Assembly (NCBI RefSeq): GCF_023617245.1
Contig: NZ_CP067396.1
Location: 1,674,001-1,738,000 of the forward strand
Source of the DNA: Lysobacter enzymogenes
Lineage (GTDB): Bacteria; Pseudomonadota; Gammaproteobacteria; Xanthomonadales; Xanthomonadaceae
Direction: 5' to 3'
Length of the DNA stretch: 64,000 bases
Under the pieces are notes generated by a model. It saw nothing but the letters and a program-made list of their open reading frames with translations, did no database searches and had not been told where the DNA came from. A program made the translations under genes and the position numbers. Each line of letters begins with the position of its first letter. Position 1 is the first letter of the stretch. Of this stretch, positions 18,101 to 28,100 are shown in pieces.

Positions 18101-21100
18101 TGTTGAGGACGCCGACGTCGGTGGACTGGCGGTTGTTCTCGTTGTTTTGCGAAGCGAGTTGGATCCAGTTCGGCGCGGCCTCGTTGCGGCCGATCTTGTC
18201 CTGGTAGAGCAGGCGGCCGGCGGCGTCGTAGCTGTAGTTCTCGGCGCTGCTCAGCCAGCCGCTGTAGTCGTAGGTTTCCCACTCTTCGTAGCTTTGGCCC
18301 GAACCGGTGGTGCGGGTCCAGGTGGAGCCGTTGGCGTAGTAGGAGCGGGTGGACGTCAGGCGGTTGGCGGCGTCGTAGGTGAAGCTGCGGGCGATGCCGC
18401 CGTAGCCGCTGTTCTGGGCGGCATTGTCGTGATACTCGGTGATGAGGTTGCCGCGCAGGTCGTAGCTGCTGTATCGAATATTGAGCGTGTTGCCACGGTA
18501 GAACGTACGTGCGGCGGCGTTGCCGGCCGCGTCGTAGTCGAGGCGGTAGGAGTCGCCGCCCTCGGCGGTCAGCACGATGGCGCCGTTGACCAGGCGGCCG
18601 TTGTTGATCGCGATGCGGTTTTCGGCGTCGTAAGTGAACCAGCTGTCGCGGTACTGCAGCGTAGCCGTCGCGGCGCCGGCCGACGCGGCGAGCGCGTCGC
18701 CGGCAGACGGCGCGGCGTCGCCTGCGGCTTCGCCCGGTCCCATATCGAAACTCAGCGGCTGGTCCGGTGCGGCATTCGCCACGCCGCCGCCCTTGCGGTA
18801 GACCACGTACAACCCGAAGCTCATGTCCACGGACGCGCCGAGGCTGTCGGTGGCGCGTACCGTGATCGTGTAGCTGCGGGTCTGCGCGGGCGGCGACAGG
18901 TCGAAGCGGTGATGGCTGTTCGGTCCGGTCGACGGGTGATAGACCACCCACGATGGCGAGCCGACCAGTTGATAGGTCATCGGGTTTCCGTCGGGGTCGA
19001 CGAATGCGTTCGCCGGCCAGTACACCATTTCGAAACCGACGGACGCTTCGGAAATCTCCATGGACCAGTTGGTCGGCGTGTAGTTGCGCACCGGCGCGTT
19101 GTTCGGCGGCGGTGTCGCGTTCACGGCGATGACGAAGCTGGTGTAGCCCTTGGCGCCGCGCGCGTCGATGCCGACGATGACGACTTCGTAGTTGCCCGCG
19201 ACGGTGGGCGTGCCGCTGATGATGCCGCCGCTGGAGATGCTCAGGCCGGGCGGCAGGCCGCCGGCGTCGTAGGTGACCGTATCGCCGTTGGGGTCGGTGA
19301 ACAGGGGGATCTGGTAGGCGAAATAGGCGCCCACGCCTGCACTCTGGTTCGGAATCCAGGTCGGCGCCGGCGGGTCGTTGACGACGACGTTGAAGCCGAG
19401 CGAAAGGCTCTTGCTGGCGCCGAACGGATCGGTGGCGGTATAGACGGTCGGCACGTTGCCGGCCGCGGTCGCTACGCCGCTGATGGTGCGCGTCTGCGCA
19501 TCGAAGCTCAGCCCCGCGGGCAGTGCGCTGAGTCGGTATGCGATCGCATCGCCGTCGGCATCGACGAAAGCGGGCAGCTGGTAGCTGTACCACAGGCCGA
19601 CGGTGACGCGCGGGATGGAGAAGCTGCCGGGAGCGTCCGGCGCGCGGTTGCCGCCACGCACGGTCAAGGTCAGCGTGGTGGTCTTGCTGCCGCCGAAGCC
19701 GTCGTTGGCGGTGAAGGTGATGGTGTAGACCGTGCCCGCGGGGACGTTAGACGGCACCCGCCCGATCAGGCGCAACTCCGGGCGGTTGGGATTGGCGATG
19801 CGCTGGAACGACATCCATGCGGGCAAGCCGCTGGCGGCGACTTCGAGATAGTCGCCGTCCGCATCGGCGAACACGCTCGGCAACGGATTCGACCAGACGA
19901 AATCCTGGTTGATCACGATGGCCTGCGCCGGCAGCGGCGACGGGCCGGTCGGGGCGGTGTTGGCGCCGACGCTCAGGTGCAGGGTCTTGACCGTTGATTG
20001 GCCGGCGCGGTCGGTCGCGCGCAGGAACAGCGCGAAGGTCTGGCCCGGCGCGGGGGCGACCGCGCGCAGGCGCATCGTGGCCGCGTCGAACTGTACCCAG
20101 GCGGGCAGCGAAGCGGCGTTGTCCACGCTCAGGCGCAGTTCGTCGCCGATGTCGGTGTCGTTGAAGTAATCGATGGCCGCCAGCGGCAGGGTCCAGTCGC
20201 CGGCGCTCTTCAGCCGCAGCGGCGTCGGCGCGGCGTCGAGCAATTGCGGCGGGCGGTTGCTGCGCACGTACAGCACGAACGTCGTCGCCGCCGCGTTGGC
20301 GGGGTTGCCGGTTTCCGAGGCGATCAGGCGGATCGTCAGGTCCTGGTCGGGCACGCCGGCGCCGGGGTTGGCGACGAACACGATGCGGCCGCTGGTGCCG
20401 TCCCGAGTGGCGGTCAGCCAGGCGGGCAGTGCGCTGCCGTCGGCGAGGGCGATCTGCAGGGTCAGTGGGTCTTGCTCGGGGTCGCGGAAGACTTCGCTGA
20501 AGACGATCGAGAATTCGCTGGATAGGCCCTTGGGCACCGAGCGCGGCGGCGGCGCCTGCACGGCGACGGGCGCGTTGTTGCCGGCCGGCACGCCGGTGGC
20601 GTCGCTGCCGTAGCTGGCGCCGGCGCTGACCCGGCGGCGGTTGCCGGCGGCGTCGTAGCTGTAGCGCAGGTCGAGGACGCGCTTGGAGGCGCCGCTGGAG
20701 AGATCGTCCTGGACCACGCGCTGCACCCGGTTGTTGCTGTCGTACCAGGTGCGGGTGATGGTGCGCGTCCACGTGGTCATGTTGCCGTCGCGTGTGAATA
20801 CCTCTTCAAGCGTGCGGTTGCCGGCGGCGTCGTACTCGTAGCGGTAGGTCGGATCCGCGCCGTTCTCGTAGATCGCCTTGATCCGGCCGTTGGGATAGTA
20901 GGTGTACCGGCGCACCGCGTCGCCGACCGGGCCGCCGCGCTGGGAGTCGGTCGACAACTGCCCGGTCACCGCGTCGTACGCGTAATCGAAATCGCGCCCG
21001 CTCAGGTTGTTGTGATCGATCAACCGACCGAACACGTCGTAGTCCCAGGTCAGCTCGTCCAGGCGCACGGTTTCGCCGTCGCGGTCCTGCACGGTGGGGC

Positions 21101-21902
21101 CGTTGAAGCTGTTGTAGTTCTCCCAGGTCTTGCGGCCCAGCATGTCGTAGCCGTACCAGGTGATCTGGCCGGTGGCGGTCTGGATGCGGGAGACCAGTCC
21201 GGCGCTCGAATAGTCGTAGTCGGTGCGCTGGCCGAGCGCGTCGGTTACGGACAGGCGGTCGCCGTTCTGGTTCAGGCCGTAGCCTTGCAGGCGCACGCGG
21301 GTGCGGGTGTAAGGGCCGTTGAGGAAATCGCCGGTTTCGACGATGCGGCCGCGCTTGTCGTAGTCCTGGTAGGTCAGGCGTCCGACCGGGCTCTGCACGA
21401 GGCGTTGCTGGCCGAGCGCGTCGTAGGCGTAGAGGGTGGCCTGGCCGAATGCGTCGAAGGAACGCACGAGTTGGCCGGCGGCGTCGTACTCGTTGAGGCG
21501 GGTGTTGCCGTTGGCGTCGCGGGTGCCGATCAGGCGGCCGAGGGCGTCGTAGAACCATTCGTTGACCGGCCGGATCCAGGTGCTGGCGCCGGTTTCGGAC
21601 ACCGCTTCGACCAGCGGCCGCTCGTCGCGGACGACCTGGTCGAGTTCGTTGTAGCGGTAGTTGGTGCGGTAACCGCGCGTATCCACGGTCTCCAGCACGT
21701 TGCCCCAGCGGTCGCGGCGCTGCTGGACCAGGCTGGTCGCGGCGAGATCGGCGGTGTGCGCGGGCATGCGGGTGGCGACGACGCGGCCGAGCCGGTCGAC
21801 GCTGTTCCAGGTGACCGCGTCGACGCGCTGGCCGTCGCTGGTGGCGACGAGGCGGTGCTCGCGCACCTGGTGGCCGGCGAGGTTGTAGCCGAAGCTGCGC
21901 AC
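15195..21902 (-). CDS. RHS/YD-repeat toxin, C-terminal part (Ig-like, LysM and toxin tip)
   Basis: The nominal start is a GTG at 21902 with no visible ribosome binding site. The same frame is open back to an in-frame TGA at 22113-22115, beyond which the N-terminal RHS part continues, so this is really the 3' part of one gene. Residues 1-430 are YD repeats. About 445-1060 is a run of putative Ig/cadherin-like (He_PIG type) domains. Residues 1085-1400 are RHS core repeats. About 1415-1465 is a LysM-like domain (GETLRTLAQRIYGND). About 1515-1545 is a Gly/Ala-rich hydrophobic stretch. The last 170 residues are a variable tip with the His/Glu-rich motif HTLHTVAHELYEL (about 2165) and a later NFHTRAHDFGD. 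The AT-rich tip and the immunity-like gene after it are typical of polymorphic toxins. The tip's activity is unknown; a metal-dependent enzyme is one possibility. Confidence 0.8.
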   Translation of the reverse strand: MRSFGYNLAGHQVREHRLVATSDGQRVDAVTWNSVDRLGRVVATRMPAHTADLAATSLVQQRRDRWGNVLETVDTRGYRTNYRYNELDQVVRDERPLVEAVSETGASTWIRPVNEWFYDALGRLIGTRDANGNTRLNEYDAAGQLVRSFDAFGQATLYAYDALGQQRLVQSPVGRLTYQDYDKRGRIVETGDFLNGPYTRTRVRLQGYGLNQNGDRLSVTDALGQRTDYDYSSAGLVSRIQTATGQITWYGYDMLGRKTWENYNSFNGPTVQDRDGETVRLDELTWDYDVFGRLIDHNNLSGRDFDYAYDAVTGQLSTDSQRGGPVGDAVRRYTYYPNGRIKAIYENGADPTYRYEYDAAGNRTLEEVFTRDGNMTTWTRTITRTWYDSNNRVQRVVQDDLSSGASKRVLDLRYSYDAAGNRRRVSAGASYGSDATGVPAGNNAPVAVQAPPPRSVPKGLSSEFSIVFSEVFRDPEQDPLTLQIALADGSALPAWLTATRDGTSGRIVFVANPGAGVPDQDLTIRLIASETGNPANAAATTFVLYVRSNRPPQLLDAAPTPLRLKSAGDWTLPLAAIDYFNDTDIGDELRLSVDNAASLPAWVQFDAATMRLRAVAPAPGQTFALFLRATDRAGQSTVKTLHLSVGANTAPTGPSPLPAQAIVINQDFVWSNPLPSVFADADGDYLEVAASGLPAWMSFQRIANPNRPELRLIGRVPSNVPAGTVYTITFTANDGFGGSKTTTLTLTVRGGNRAPDAPGSFSIPRVTVGLWYSYQLPAFVDADGDAIAYRLSALPAGLSFDAQTRTISGVATAAGNVPTVYTATDPFGASKSLSLGFNVVVNDPPAPTWIPNQSAGVGAYFAYQIPLFTDPNGDTVTYDAGGLPPGLSISSGGIISGTPTVAGNYEVVIVGIDARGAKGYTSFVIAVNATPPPNNAPVRNYTPTNWSMEISEASVGFEMVYWPANAFVDPDGNPMTYQLVGSPSWVVYHPSTGPNSHHRFDLSPPAQTRSYTITVRATDSLGASVDMSFGLYVVYRKGGGVANAAPDQPLSFDMGPGEAAGDAAPSAGDALAASAGAATATLQYRDSWFTYDAENRIAINNGRLVNGAIVLTAEGGDSYRLDYDAAGNAAARTFYRGNTLNIRYSSYDLRGNLITEYHDNAAQNSGYGGIARSFTYDAANRLTSTRSYYANGSTWTRTTGSGQSYEEWETYDYSGWLSSAENYSYDAAGRLLYQDKIGRNEAAPNWIQLASQNNENNRQSTDVGVLNTLNNRIEYRDANGNSTYDAFGRATGFKTTTLQYTHTYAIAYEGWEGYQQKTVSGTSSNASYRPTTNTLTYDALGRLISQQETTRLSTGSIDDRVRYYAYNGDGQVQLRREGTIKNGQFVQDGAVKPNYLYAYAGGQQMAQIAEGSRIVSLNGVGMYQAGGAKVVALAGETLRTLAQRIYGNDLLWYVLAEANGLGEPDQEIGGGRELDAPRVDVSRNDANTFKPYDPGEAIGSTMPGLPYIPPAPGAKCGAMSKVISVIVTAVVSYFAGGAAGAAAGNYVGQMSQLMFNGQYDWGRALRLGLNPFGGNSSDLARSVYDPGSHGAPGRVDYKSIAVSAASAAATTGISQYASYIGLGTASSMALQTVATTAANYQFNKWAGYDVSWSNRQLGANIATAFIGQAMFGGGSNGNAAKDSASVEAPQGNGSFQWRAIALETARSLGRGLVLGAVQTGVEKAFGVKDASWNWERIATDAFGNVLANAAAMGVRAVQTKRPPSQAARSGNTLLLNFADERAAQEGADSTSNAKLYPQGYERDPREIRIARDPDQVLGRSERIARLNALFDDPLPANVSDSELLQLEHNYGRELAGKMELNATAMPTVTVVGTKPPSAPGYGYDLMYLLGMLGMGYRRTGTMSAAERIDAVVPRISQEQVDHYRKTGSTRLPGMYPVDPMIEARRELSRRALLAGGNNPLAGMQGALTSMLGGDAQAIQESIIANDTFTAPIMDAAPGLSTPGRVVRTPIKSLPFAQTKGLVNNHAADDLGELFLRSGKSYGDIRGAASEPLSKPPGGWPKSERPLNVDDIWDLADRIGLLDDRELTLDLDKVEFKIIEDRFMPKNSDGTPLAAYYYYAPQASTPEGKPLGGTNLETGMVKYSDLTGPNGKIPIRISESVAQSEMHTLHTVAHELYELSRLIDYFKNNGWAANAGALRKRIGENQGANFHTRAHDFGDIWVDKYKEANRMSKSQP

Positions 21903-22112
21903 GCCGCCGGTTTCGTTGGAGTCGATCAGGCGGCCGGCGTTGTCGTAGGTGTTGACCAGGGTGCCCTGCAGGCCGACGTGGACGCGGCGCAGGATTTCGC
22001 CGAACGCGTTGTAGGCGGTCCACTGGTTGAGATCGACGACCGGGGAGGCGGCGCCGGCGAGCTGGCGCTGCTGGCTGGCATGCAGCAGCTGCCCGGTCTT
22101 GTCGTATTCGTT

Positions 22113-22115
22113 TCA
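22113..22115 (-). pseudogene. In-frame TGA interrupting the giant RHS gene
   Basis: The minus-strand codons read Val-His-Val-TGA-Asn-Glu-Tyr-Asp-Lys-Thr-Gly-Gln, so a normal YD-repeat sequence resumes in the same frame directly after the stop. Both halves share one frame (codons end at coordinates divisible by 3), so this is a point change and not a frameshift. TGG (Trp) to TGA is the simplest explanation. The whole locus would run from 29864 down to 15195, about 4,890 codons. A sequencing error or programmed readthrough cannot be excluded. Confidence 0.85.
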
Positions 22116-25100
22116 GACGTGGACGACGGCATCGAAGCCGGGCTGGCTGCCGCTGAGCTTGTACCAGCGGTGGACGAGGTTGTCGGCGGCGTCGTATTCG
22201 CTGTAGACGGTGTCGCCGTTGCCGGCGATGGTGGCGATGGCGCGGCCTTGGTAGTCGTAGCGGATCAGGTCGATGCGGTCGCCGGCGTTGAGCGCCACGC
22301 CGGAGTCGCGCTTGCCGAGCGCGTAGCGGTAGGTGCGGATGAGGTTGCCGAAGCCGTCGTAGAGCATTTCGGTGTACGGCGCGGCGGTTTCGTGCATCCA
22401 CGAGGTGGCGAGGTCGTGGTTGACGTTGCCGGCGAGGACGCCGGCGGTGGTGTCGTTGACCACGCGCCGGGCCGGCTCGGTGACGTTGACGACCCGGCCG
22501 AGCGCGTCGTAGACGGTGGTGGTGGTGCCGGCGTCGTTGTCGAGGCGGACGAGGCGGTCTTCGCCGTCGTAGCCGAAGCTGGAGACGACCTCGCGCAGGC
22601 CGCCGCTGCCGTCGCTGCGCTGGAAGTGGCGGGTGGCGGCCTCGCGGGTCTTGCGGCCGAGGGCGTCGTAGCCCCAGCGCAGCACGCGGTCGTAGCCGCT
22701 GAGCGCATCGCCGGCCGGCGGTAGCGCCGGCGGCGCGGTCGCGCTGAGGTCGGCGGTGGCGACCGGCTTGGCGTAGTCGATCGATTCGACCAGTTCGCCG
22801 GTGGCGTTGTAGCTGCGGCGGGTGAGGTAGCCCTCGGCGTCGACCGTCATGGCGACGCGGCCGAGCGCGTCGTAATAGGTGTAGGTATGGGCCCAGACCG
22901 CGCCGGGCTGGCCGGCGACGCCTTCGAGCAGGGTCGATTCGCGCACCTTCTGGCCGTAGCCGTCGTAGTCGCTGCGCACGGTCGGGCTGCCGGTGGCGAG
23001 CGCGCCGGCGGCGGTGTAGTAGCTCACCGCGCTCTGTTCGACCTGCACCACCAGGCCGCGTTGGTCGTAGCGGGTGAGCAGGCGGCGGTCGGCGGCGCCG
23101 GCGACCGCGGCGGTCTGGGCCTGCGCCAGGCTCAGCGGCTGGCCGGCGCTCCAGCCGGCGAGCGCGGCGGTGTCGATGCGCTGGGCGTGGCGGCGCAACG
23201 ACGTGCGCTGGCCGAAGCCGTCGTAGCCGTAGGCGGTGGCATAGCCTTCGGGATCGATTTCGTAGGCGACCCGGCCCTGGGCGTCGTAGACGGTGTAGCG
23301 GTAATTGCCGCGCGTGTCCTTCTGCACCGTGGCGCGGTTGAACGCGTCGTAGGCGATGTCCAGGGTCGGCTGGGTGCCGGTGGCGACCAGCACGCCGCTG
23401 GCGTTGATCCGGCCGGCGTCGGGGCAGGTGGTGCGGATGCGGTTGCCGCGGTTGTCGTAGTCGTAGCGGACGGTGCGCGCCTGGTCGGTGTCGGCGTTCT
23501 CGGTGCGGGCGAGGACGTTGCCGAGGGCGTCGTAGACGGTGCGCACGACGAGGCGGCGGTCGGTTTCGCTGAAGACGCCGGCGGCGTCGAAGCCGGCGAC
23601 GTGCACGCTCGGGCTGCGCTCGGCGACGCGGCGCCCGGCGAGGTCGTAGTCGTAGTTCCAGGTGTGGCCGTTGGCGTTGGTGTAGCTGCGCAGCTGGCCG
23701 AGGTGGTCGTAGCCGTAGCGGCGGACCTGGCCGAGGGCGTCGGTGACGCTGAGCGGCCGGCCGCCGGCGTCGTAGGTGGTGACGGTCTTGCGCAGTTGGG
23801 CGATGCCGGCGACGGCGGCGGCGAGCGCGGATTCGCTCATCGCGGTGCCGGCGGCGACGAACGCGCCGTACTGGCGCGTTTCCAGCACGCGCCCGGCGCC
23901 GTCGTAACGCTGCTCGGCGACCGCGCCGAGGTCGTCGACGGTGAAGCGCAGGCGGCCGGCGAGGTCGTAGACGTAGCGCGTCTGGCGATTGCGCTCCGGG
24001 GCGGACAGGCCGGCGGCGGCGAGCGCGGCGTCGATGTCGTTCACGCCCGCGGCCTCGCCGAACGCGACAGCGCTGCCGTAGCGCGCGGTCGACGCGACCC
24101 GACCGACGCCGTCGTAGCGGCGCTCGTCGACCGTGTACAGGCCGACGCCGCTCTGGTTCAGCCCGCTGCGGGTGAGGGTGAAGCGTTCGCGGCCGGCGGC
24201 GTCGTAGGCGCGCCGGATCAGGGCGTCGGTGCTGTCGTTCTGCACCGCGATCGCGACGATGTCGGCGACACCGGCGGTGCCGGCGACGAGTCTGGCCCGC
24301 AGCGCGGCGGACACCGCAGCGGCCTGGCTGTGGCGGCGTTCCTGCACTACGCGGCCGGCGGCGTCGTAACTGCGCACGGCGACGTAGCCGGCGCCGTCGA
24401 TGGCGGCCGCCAGGCGCCCGGCGGCGTCGTAGACGCGGTACTCGCGCAGGTCGCGCGCATCGTCGGCCACGGCGGCGAGGCGCGCGCCGAGCGCGATGAA
24501 GGCGGCGCTGTCGCCGGCGAGCAACTGCGGCTTGAGCGCGGCGTCGAGGACCACGGCGACGGCGTAGGCGCGGGTGCCGGCGACGCGGCCGGCGGCGTCG
24601 TACAGGGTTTCCACCACGCCGCCATTGGCGTCGACGGCGTAGCGCGCGCGGCCGGCGCCGTCGTAGCTGGTGTAGGCGACCCGGTCGGTGGCGTTGTCGA
24701 CCGCGGTGACGTCGACGACGTCCTGCGGCGAGGCGGTGCCGGCGGTCAGCTTGGCGCGGATCGTCGGATTGAGCTGGGCGGCGTGCGCGTAGCGCTTGTG
24801 CGCGACCACGCGGCCGGCGCGGTCGTAGACGTAGGACACCACGGCACCGGCGTTGTCGACCGTGGTGCGCAGTTCGCCGGCGGCGGTGTAGACGTTGTAG
24901 ACGATCTGGTCGGCGGCGTCGTTGCGCAGCGGGGCGAGGTCGAACTCGCCGGGCAAGGCGGTGCCGGCGAACAGTTTCTCCACGCGCGGGGTGCTGAAGT
25001 CCGGCCACAGCGCGGCGTAGCGGCGTACCGCCGCGACCCGGCCGGCGGCGTCGTAGACGTATTCCTGTATCTGGCCCTGGCCGTTGAAAACCAGACGGGC

Positions 25101-28100
25101 GCGGCCGTCGCGGTCGTAGACGGTGTAGGTGTGCAGGTCGAGCGGATCCCAGACGATGCGCGCGTCGAGTTCGGCGATGGTCGTCGCGTCGGTCAGCGTG
25201 GACGCGTTGGTGGCGACGATCAGGGTCCGGTTCACCACCACCCGTCCCGCCGTGTCGTACCAGTTGCGCGTCATCACGCCCAACGGATCGACCGTGTAGA
25301 TCAGCTGCCCGGCTTCGTCGTAGTAGTAGCGGGTGACGCTGAGGTTCGCGTCGATGCGCCGGATCAGATGGTCGCCGGCGTCGTAGACATAGCGGGTGGC
25401 GAGGTTGAGCCCGTCGGGATCGACCCGTTCGGCGACGCGGCGGCCGAGCACGTCGTAGTCGTACTGCACGGTGCGCGCGGCGGCGGTGCCGGCGCCTTCG
25501 ACCACGCGGATCTGCCGGCCCTGCGCGTCGTAGGCATAGGTCGTGCGCAGGTTCAGCCCGGCGGGGTCTTGCGCAGTCTGGGTCAGGCGGCCTTCGCGGT
25601 CGTAGGCGTAGGCGACGACGCGGCCGCTGGCATCGACGGTCTCGATCTTGCGGCCCTGGCCGTCGTAGCGATGGGTCGTGGTCAGGGCCAGGCCGGCGGG
25701 GTCCTCGATCCGCCGCAGCAGGCGGCCGGCGGCGTCGTAGCGCAGTTCGACCCGGCGGCCGCTGGCGTCGACGGTGGCGGCCAGCAGCCCGCGCGCGTCG
25801 TACTCGTTGGTCGCGGCGCGGCCGAGCGGATCGGTGCTCGACAGCAGGCGTCCGTCGCGGTCGTAGACGTAGCCGGTGGTGGCGACCGCGCCGCCCGGCA
25901 GCGGCGTGCTCACGTCGATCTGCTGGCCGTGGCGGTCGAAGCGGGTCTTGACCGCGACGCCTTCGGGCGTGGTCACCGTGGTGCTGCGGTTGACGGTGTC
26001 GTAGGTCGTGGTGGTGACGCGGCCCAGCCCGTCGGTCGAGCTGATCGTGCGGCCGAACGCGTCGTAGGCCTGGCGCACCGATTGCACCCGGCCGAGCACG
26101 GTCTGGAACGTCCCGATCTGGCGGCCGAGGCGGTCGTAGGCGTAGGCCGTCGCCACGCCACGCGCATCGGTGGCGCGCACCAGCCGGCCGAAGGCGTCGT
26201 AGATCGCCGCGCTCGCGCGCGCCTGCGCCGTGCCGACGCCGTCGCGCCGGGCGACGGCGAGGCCGCGACGGTCGTAGTCGGTCTCCCAGGTGGTGGCGGC
26301 GCCGGCGTTGGTCACCGCCTCGCGCACGCGCTCGTCGAAGGCGTTGTAGGTGTACTGGCGCAGTTGGCCTTCGGCGTCGCTGGCGGTGGCGAGCAGGCCG
26401 CGCGGGGTGTAGGTGTAGCTGCGCCGGCTGTCGCTGGCGGCGACATAGGCCAGCGTGGCGATCGCGCTGGCGGCGCTGTCGCGGCTACCGGCGGTGGCCA
26501 GCACGATGCGGCCGGTGTAGGCGGTGCTGTCGCGCACCTCGCCGAAAGCGGTGTAGCGGGTTTCGCTGACTTCGCCGAGCGCGTTGGCCACGCCGTTGGC
26601 GTCGGCGACGCCGCGGACCACGAAGGTCGCGCGGCCGGCGGCGTCGTAGAAGGTCCAGGTCTTGTGGCCGGCCGCGTCGATGCTCTCGGTGCGCCGGCCG
26701 AGCGCGTCGTAGCTATGGCGCACGCCGTACTGGGCGAACAGCGCGTCGAGCTGGGCCTCGGTCATGTTCGGCAGCACGCGCGCGGCGCCTTCGCCGCTCA
26801 GTTCGCCGATGAGCTCGCCGAACACGTTGTAGCGCAGCCGGCTCTCGCGCAGTTCGCTGGTGTCGGCGGCGCGCTCGGCGCGCAGCAGGTTGCCTTGCAC
26901 GTCGTAGTGGTAGCGGGTCAGCGTGCCTTCGGCGTTGCGCTCGGCGATCAAGCGGCCGAGCGCGTCGAAGCTGCGTCGCGTCTCGCGCACTTCGCCGGCG
27001 GCCGCGGCGCTGCGCAGCGCGGCCAGGGTCTCGTTGCCCGACAAACCGGTCAGGCGCAGCGCGTAGGCCTTGCCCGCGCGCTCGTTGCGCGCTTCGTCGT
27101 AGACGGATTCGGTCAGGTAGCCTTCGGCATCGAGCTGGCCGACGAGGTTGTCGCGGCCGTCGAAGAACCAACGCGTGGTCTGGTCGTTGGCGGCGTCCGT
27201 GGCCGGACGCAGTTGGGCCAGGGTGCCGGTCGCGCGCTGCGCGTCGGCGGTGACCGTGGCGTACGCGGTGCTGGCGATGCGGCGGCCGGCGAGGTCGTAG
27301 CGGTGTTCGACCAGATAGCCTTCGGCGTCGAGTTCGCCGGCCAACCGTCCCGCGGCGTCGTAGAACGAGCGCGCGACGCGGCGGTTGCCGGCAGTGTCCT
27401 GGCGCGCGACCTGCAGCAGGCGGCCGGCACCGTCGTAACTGTAGGTCGCGGTGGCGCCGTCGCCTTCGCGTTCGCGGGTCAGGCGGCCGAGCGCATCGTA
27501 GCTGCGGGTGGCGCTGCGGTCGTCGGCGTGGACGGCCGGTCGGATCGCCGACAGCGCCGTCGGCACCACGGCGCCGGCGGCGAGCCAGGTGCTGGTGTCG
27601 ACGCGGGTCGCGTAGGCCAGCGTCTGCTGGATGCGACCGAGATCGTCGCGCACGTACTCGAGCACCGCGCCGGTCGCGTCGACCTCGGCCTGCAGCTGGC
27701 CTTCTTCGTCGTAGAAGAAATAACGCCGCGCGCCGCCGGCGTCTTCGCTCGCGCGCAGGCGGCCGGCGCTGTCGTAAGAGTGGCGCGCGAGCGTGCGTGA
27801 GTCGCCGCCGCCGACCGCCGACTCGGTGACGCGCAGCAACTGGCCGCTGGCGTCGCGCACTTCCAGGCGGACGCGGTCGTTGCCGGCGATCCCGTCGCTC
27901 ACCGCGCCGCCTTCGACGACGATCCGCACCGTGTTCGACGAGGCCAGGTAGCTCCATTGGCTGACGCTGCGCCGGACCTGCTCGGCGCCGTTGCCGGTCT
28001 TCTCGGCGACGATCTCCGACAGCAGGCGACCGGCGCCGTCGTAGGCGTAACTGGTGGTCTGGACCACGTCGCGGGCATCGTCGGCGGCGACGGTGGAACT

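Noticed and set aside
21902..22115. A frameshift between the two RHS halves
   Set aside because: Both halves lie in the same frame and the sequence continues through the TGA codon, so it is a point nonsense change.
16861..25008. Several very long open frames in other frames across the RHS gene
   Set aside because: All yield Arg/Pro/Ala-rich or Val/Gly/Ala-rich low-complexity products. The RHS frame is full of YD repeats.
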